DNA from: CADEED01 sp964444835
GTDB lineage: Bacteria > Pseudomonadota > Gammaproteobacteria > Steroidobacterales > Steroidobacteraceae
Length of the DNA stretch: 64,000 nt
Direction: 5' to 3'
NCBI GenBank assembly: GCA_964444835.1
Contig: CAYUIT010000012.1
Coordinates: 14,112-78,111, forward strand
Part shown: positions 60,834-64,000 of the stretch, piece after piece
Layout: each line of letters begins with the position of its first letter
Numbering within the stretch: the first letter of the stretch is position 1
Program-made: the position numbers and the translations under genes
Notes under the pieces: generated by a model
Told to the model about the DNA's origin: nothing
Databases searched by the model: none
What the model saw: the letters and a program-made list of their open reading frames with translations, nothing else

Positions 60834-62128
60834 CGCCAGTCGACGGCGCTCATCCCGCAAATGCCGCCAGATTGCGCGACGCGTTTCGCGGCTCCTCGGG
60901 GCGCGCCTTCGCGATTTGTCTACTCGCAATGATGCTGTCATCCGCAGACCAATCGCTGTTTTCGTATGCGATTCCGGCCATCACTGCGGAGTTCAACATC
61001 GGTCTTGAGGTCATCGGTCAGATGCTCTCACTGTCGTTCGCGGTCGCGAGTGTCGCTGTTGTGCTCGCGGGAATCGCTGCGGATTCGTACGGTCGTAAAT
61101 CCGTACTGCTGGTCCTACTAGGCGTGTCCGCCCTATTGGTAGGTGCGCACGCGTTGGTTCAATCGTTAGGCAGCCTCACCGCGCTACGCGTGGCTAGCTT
61201 CGCCATCGGTGCGGGCGTGTATCCCATCGCTAACACCATCGTCGTCGAAAGTGCCCCTCCGCGGTATCGTGGTCTGTTAGCAGGCTGGCTGCAAATCGGC
61301 TACCCCCTTGGATTCGCAGTGGCTTCATTGGCGGTTGCGCCGATCATCGTGGATTACGGTTGGCGCGCAATCTTCTTGCCTGCGTTGATCGTGCTGTTGG
61401 TGCTGCCGTTGTTTCACCTCTTGCTACCCGAGACGGACCGCTACGCCGCCTCTCGTAAGGCGGTGGCGGCACCTGAGAGCTTCGCCGATCGCCTTCGCAA
61501 GCTGAATGTGGCGCCGTTCCGACGTCGCGCACTCGTGTGCTTCTCGGGCAGCTTCATGATTAGCCTCGCGATCGGTGGTACGACTTACTTCCTACCAACC
61601 TATCTCGTGCAGGGCATGAACGTTCCGCAAGATCAGGCAAGCCTGATTGTCGGTGGCTCATACTTGATCGGTGCGGCCGGGTACATCATCGTGTCGTATC
61701 TAGGCGAGTTCGTTACAACTCGCCGCAACGCGCTGTTGATCTGGTTGGCCTGCGGTACCTTGGTGTTTGCCGGAACGATTTGGCTTGCGCGTTCGCCCAC
61801 GGCGCTGCTGGGTGGCCTCGGCATGTCAATTCTGTTCTTTTACGGCTCCGAGGCCATTCGGATGCCGCTCATTGGCGAGTTGTTCCCGACGGAGGTACGC
61901 GCTACAGCGACCGCGGTCACTGGCTCACTTGCAGTGACGTTCGCATGGTTGTTAGCGCCGGTTCTCATCACCGTCAGTGTTGGCACGCTTGGCTGGACGC
62001 TCACGTTCACCTACTTCGCGGTGGTTCCGCTTGCCATCGGCGCCGCCGTGTTCTGGCTACTCGAAAACTTGGCGTCGGGGCTCACAGTGGAGCAGACCAG
62101 CGCTGCACAAGACCGCTCAGCGCAGTGA
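60830..62128 (+). CDS. MFS transporter, second copy
   Basis: A 432-residue transporter with 12 predicted helices, close in pattern to the one at 48296. Motif A is IAADSYGRKSVL; later blocks are APPRYRGLLAGWLQIGYPLG and GELFPTEVRATATAV. The start ATG 60830 overlaps the CMD stop, and the last 12 bases overlap the end of the convergent TetR gene. It is the last gene of the rightward operon. Direction of transport is unknown. Confidence 0.87.
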   Translation: MTPVDGAHPANAARLRDAFRGSSGRAFAICLLAMMLSSADQSLFSYAIPAITAEFNIGLEVIGQMLSLSFAVASVAVVLAGIAADSYGRKSVLLVLLGVSALLVGAHALVQSLGSLTALRVASFAIGAGVYPIANTIVVESAPPRYRGLLAGWLQIGYPLGFAVASLAVAPIIVDYGWRAIFLPALIVLLVLPLFHLLLPETDRYAASRKAVAAPESFADRLRKLNVAPFRRRALVCFSGSFMISLAIGGTTYFLPTYLVQGMNVPQDQASLIVGGSYLIGAAGYIIVSYLGEFVTTRRNALLIWLACGTLVFAGTIWLARSPTALLGGLGMSILFFYGSEAIRMPLIGELFPTEVRATATAVTGSLAVTFAWLLAPVLITVSVGTLGWTLTFTYFAVVPLAIGAAVFWLLENLASGLTVEQTSAAQDRSAQ

Positions 62129-62812
62129 CTTGCGTTTCGCTTTCGATCGAGGCCGATTGTCGGGAGCTACCACCTGATTCGTGCCTTCGAGAATGGCCCG
62201 CACATGGGCCTTGGCTTCCTGCAACAACGCCTTGACTGCATTTTGGTCGAGGTGTCGATTCAAACAGCCCCAAGCCATCCCTTCCAGCAAATACTGCGCG
62301 ATGTTGGCGGCGGTTTCATATCTGGCGCCGAGTTCGCGCCACTGCGGGAACTCATCGAGAAACGGTTGCCGAGAATGTCGTATGAACTCGCGCATGCCAC
62401 GGGCAATCTGCTCGGCGAGCCGTGGATCGTTGCGAGCGGCAAGCACGAGTTCTTGATGCGCGATGAACTCCGGCCGCGTGACCTGCCGCCAATACACATC
62501 GATCGCATGATCAAGGAAGTCATTGCCCGGCGATATCTTCGCGAGATCCGTTCGGTAGAGATCGAGGCGACGTTGCGCAAGGTGCCCGATCAACGCTTCA
62601 AACACCGCTTGGCGCGTTGGGAAATGAAATTGTGTTGCGCCACGCGACAAGTTCGCGCGCTCGCATATCGTACTGATGCTTGTCTCGGCATAGCCAAGAT
62701 CGAGCAGTGAATCGAGCGCTCCTTCGAGGATACGAAAGCGCGTTGTGCTCGCCTTGCGAGTTTGGCGAGTACGAATTGGAGCTCGTGTCCGCTTGTCCGT
62801 ACGCGCAGCCAC
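62117..62812 (-). CDS. TetR-family transcriptional regulator
   Basis: A 231-residue regulator. After a basic N-terminus, the helix-turn-helix is in RFRILEGALDSLLDLGYAET, SISTICERANLSRGATQFHF, then FPTRQAVFEALIGHL; the rest is a helical ligand domain, with a basic tail (SKAKRKSLR). The GTG at 62812 lies 1 bp after the stop of the NTF2-like gene; an ATG at 62863 is inside that gene and less likely. It faces the rightward operon tail to tail and is the best candidate for its regulator. Confidence 0.85.
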   Translation of the reverse strand: MAARTDKRTRAPIRTRQTRKASTTRFRILEGALDSLLDLGYAETSISTICERANLSRGATQFHFPTRQAVFEALIGHLAQRRLDLYRTDLAKISPGNDFLDHAIDVYWRQVTRPEFIAHQELVLAARNDPRLAEQIARGMREFIRHSRQPFLDEFPQWRELGARYETAANIAQYLLEGMAWGCLNRHLDQNAVKALLQEAKAHVRAILEGTNQVVAPDNRPRSKAKRKSLR

Positions 62813-62813
62813 G

Positions 62814-63230
62814 TTAGCTTTCCGCTTGGTAGGCAGGTATGCCTTCGGGAACGTGGCCTTCATGGACGTGGACCACTAACCAGCCGGTGTCTGCAAAGCG
62901 ACGTAGGACGCAAGTGATTCGACCGTGTCCGGAGATCGCATTGGGCGGCGCATATGCGTAGTCGAGATAAAAGCGAACGATCGCGGCATCACCCCAAACG
63001 CTGGTGACCATATCGCGCATGTTCATTGTGAGCGGCCCGCGCGCAGCGGATTGCTCGTAATCCGTCGCCACATAACTTTCGAGTTGGGCTCGCGTCACGA
63101 GCTGCGGCTGAAAGATATCCCAAATTGTCGCATCAGGCGCAATGCAAGCAAGCATCCCGGAGGGATCCTGGCGTGCAAAGCACTCCCAGACACGGCGCAC
63201 GAGCTGCTCAACGGTGCCGACATCAGACAT
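62814..63230 (-). CDS. NTF2-like (SnoaL-type) protein
   Basis: A 138-residue cytosolic protein of the NTF2/SnoaL fold: VEQLVRRVWECFARQDPSGM, CIAPDATIWDIFQPQLV and HGRITCVLRRFADTGWLVVH with the final HEGHVP. No signal peptide. It is directly upstream of the TetR gene on the same transcript (1 bp apart), so it likely belongs to the same regulon. SnoaL-like proteins can cyclise or isomerise small molecules. Confidence 0.82.
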   Translation of the reverse strand: MSDVGTVEQLVRRVWECFARQDPSGMLACIAPDATIWDIFQPQLVTRAQLESYVATDYEQSAARGPLTMNMRDMVTSVWGDAAIVRFYLDYAYAPPNAISGHGRITCVLRRFADTGWLVVHVHEGHVPEGIPAYQAES

Positions 63231-63298
63231 GACTTCGAGAAAAACCGCGTGGGCCCTTCATAGCGCAAAATGTCGCGCGATGCCGCAAAGTATATGTT

Positions 63299-63310
63299 GC
63301 TTGCGCAAGC
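63299..63310. promoter_or_regulatory. Perfect 12-bp palindrome upstream of the NTF2-TetR gene pair
   Basis: GCTTGCGCAAGC is a perfect inverted repeat 69 bp before the start of the NTF2-like gene. It is in the only intergenic space (63231-63419) from which the NTF2-TetR pair can be transcribed. It might be an operator for the TetR protein. I found no exact copy in the divergent region 54048-54321, which weakens the idea. Confidence 0.3.
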
Positions 63311-63419
63311 GAGGCATCCTCCCTTCGCTACGCAGCGGGCGCATGCGGCACATCCGAACTGAACCGCAACTCAAGCTCGGTTCCAGCCATAGACCGTACG
63401 GCTACGCCACACGATTCTG

Positions 63420-63914
63420 TTAGCTACTGGTACGCGAATCGTGTCCGCGCGCAACCTCATCTGCAGCATCCTCACCAGGCGGCGAAAACGTCTTGCTGAA
63501 CACGAACGCCCGTGGCGTCGGACCATGCTCGCGTAAGTGCGCGAGACGCTCCGCAGCTTCTTCGACAGAAGGCGCATGGTTGACGGGCACCCACCACAGC
63601 ACTGCGTACGCTTCCCCCATGCGCTCGAACCACTCTCGGCGCCGCTGCATGATCTCCTTATGGGCGCTGCGGAATGCGAATGCGTGCAACATCTCGATCG
63701 ACTCCCAGACCGACATGTTCACGAGGACGTTGTCACCGAATGGACGGATCGTCGTCGCGGCACCGTGCTCGTCCTTCAAGCGCCACACGAATCCCGGCGA
63801 AGACTCTGCAAGGCTATTGATACGCTCGAGATTGGCGACGAAGTCGGCCATCAACGGCGAGTCGAGCGGCTCCCGCATGGTTGCAATGTTGAGCTGAGCC
63901 AAGTGGTAGTGCAC
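63420..63914 (-). CDS. DUF3291 domain protein
   Basis: A 164-residue protein of the DUF3291 family. It opens MHYHLAQLNIATMREPLDSP, with FVANLERINSLAESSPGFVW, then VWESIEMLHAFAFRSAHKEI and YAVLWWVPVNHAPSVEEAAE, which are the defining blocks. The fold is expected to be a dimeric alpha/beta barrel like monooxygenase-type proteins, but no activity is known. The start is GTG 63914. The remaining 86 bases of the window contain nothing that I recognise. Confidence 0.87.
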   Translation of the reverse strand: MHYHLAQLNIATMREPLDSPLMADFVANLERINSLAESSPGFVWRLKDEHGAATTIRPFGDNVLVNMSVWESIEMLHAFAFRSAHKEIMQRRREWFERMGEAYAVLWWVPVNHAPSVEEAAERLAHLREHGPTPRAFVFSKTFSPPGEDAADEVARGHDSRTSS

Positions 63915-64000
63915 TGCGAACGCTCCGGCAGTCGAAGGCGAGAGTTTCTCAAATATGCTGGCGGATCACGGTGATCGTGCAGGCGAGTTGCGATTCGATC

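Noticed and set aside
1..64000. tRNA, rRNA and CRISPR arrays
   Set aside because: I looked in all intergenic spaces for tRNA-like GGTTCRA blocks, rRNA segments and regularly spaced repeats and found none.

Overview
The window reads as GC-rich (about 60-63 % by eye) chromosomal DNA of a Gram-negative bacterium with TonB-dependent receptors, lipoproteins and an exosortase A (XrtA)-type exopolysaccharide (EPS) locus. Gene content and the style of the TonB receptor suggest a gammaproteobacterium of the Steroidobacter/Nevskiales-Xanthomonadales neighbourhood. That placement is an inference, because no rRNA or other marker gene is present.

Region 1 (1-20000) is the distal part of an XrtA-associated EPS cluster. 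On the + strand it holds the end of a chain-length determinant, a tyrosine autokinase, a FemAB-like acyltransferase, two asparagine-synthetase-type amidotransferases, five GT4-type glycosyltransferases, an AlgD-like GDP-mannose 6-dehydrogenase, a polysaccharide deacetylase, an acyl carrier protein and exosortase-associated hydrolases 2 and 1. A minus-strand block inside it holds a GNAT-like protein, a third amidotransferase without the N-terminal cysteine, and a TPR protein. Many genes overlap by ATGA, as in a translationally coupled operon. The exosortase itself is not in the window.

Region 2 (20001-27958) starts with a cyclic-di-GMP-I (GEMM) riboswitch followed by two very large exoprotein genes. 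Each unit has a signal peptide, an enzyme-like domain, several ~80-residue Ig-like repeats and a C-terminal Gly/Ser-hydrophobic-Arg anchor. The second gene looks like two such exoproteins fused in frame, with an anchor and a new signal peptide in its middle. The likely role is c-di-GMP-controlled processing or display of the polysaccharide made by region 1.

Region 3 (27961-48206) is a mixed, mostly minus-strand stretch of small single-domain enzymes: reductase, lipoprotein RidA, GT2, L,D-transpeptidase, several GNATs, GST, YciI, VOC, rhodanese, NTF2, GFA, SRPBCC and SMI1. It includes a strong halohydrin dehalogenase candidate and an AAC(6')-like acetyltransferase. A 100-N assembly gap at 42992-43091 is flanked by a perfect 55-bp duplication and is probably spurious.

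Region 4 (48296-63230) is an apparently uncharacterised uptake/metabolic locus of two divergent operons. Leftward run a TonB receptor, a bicupin, an M24 metallohydrolase, a small unknown protein and an MFS transporter. Rightward run a methyltransferase, a CMD-like protein, a bicupin, an acetoacetate-decarboxylase-like protein, an alpha/beta-hydrolase, a bicupin, an M24 protein, a second CMD-like protein and an MFS transporter. A TetR-type regulator with an NTF2-like partner closes it. The duplicated M24 + bicupin + MFS core suggests two versions of one pathway for an imported small molecule. A DUF3291 gene ends the window.
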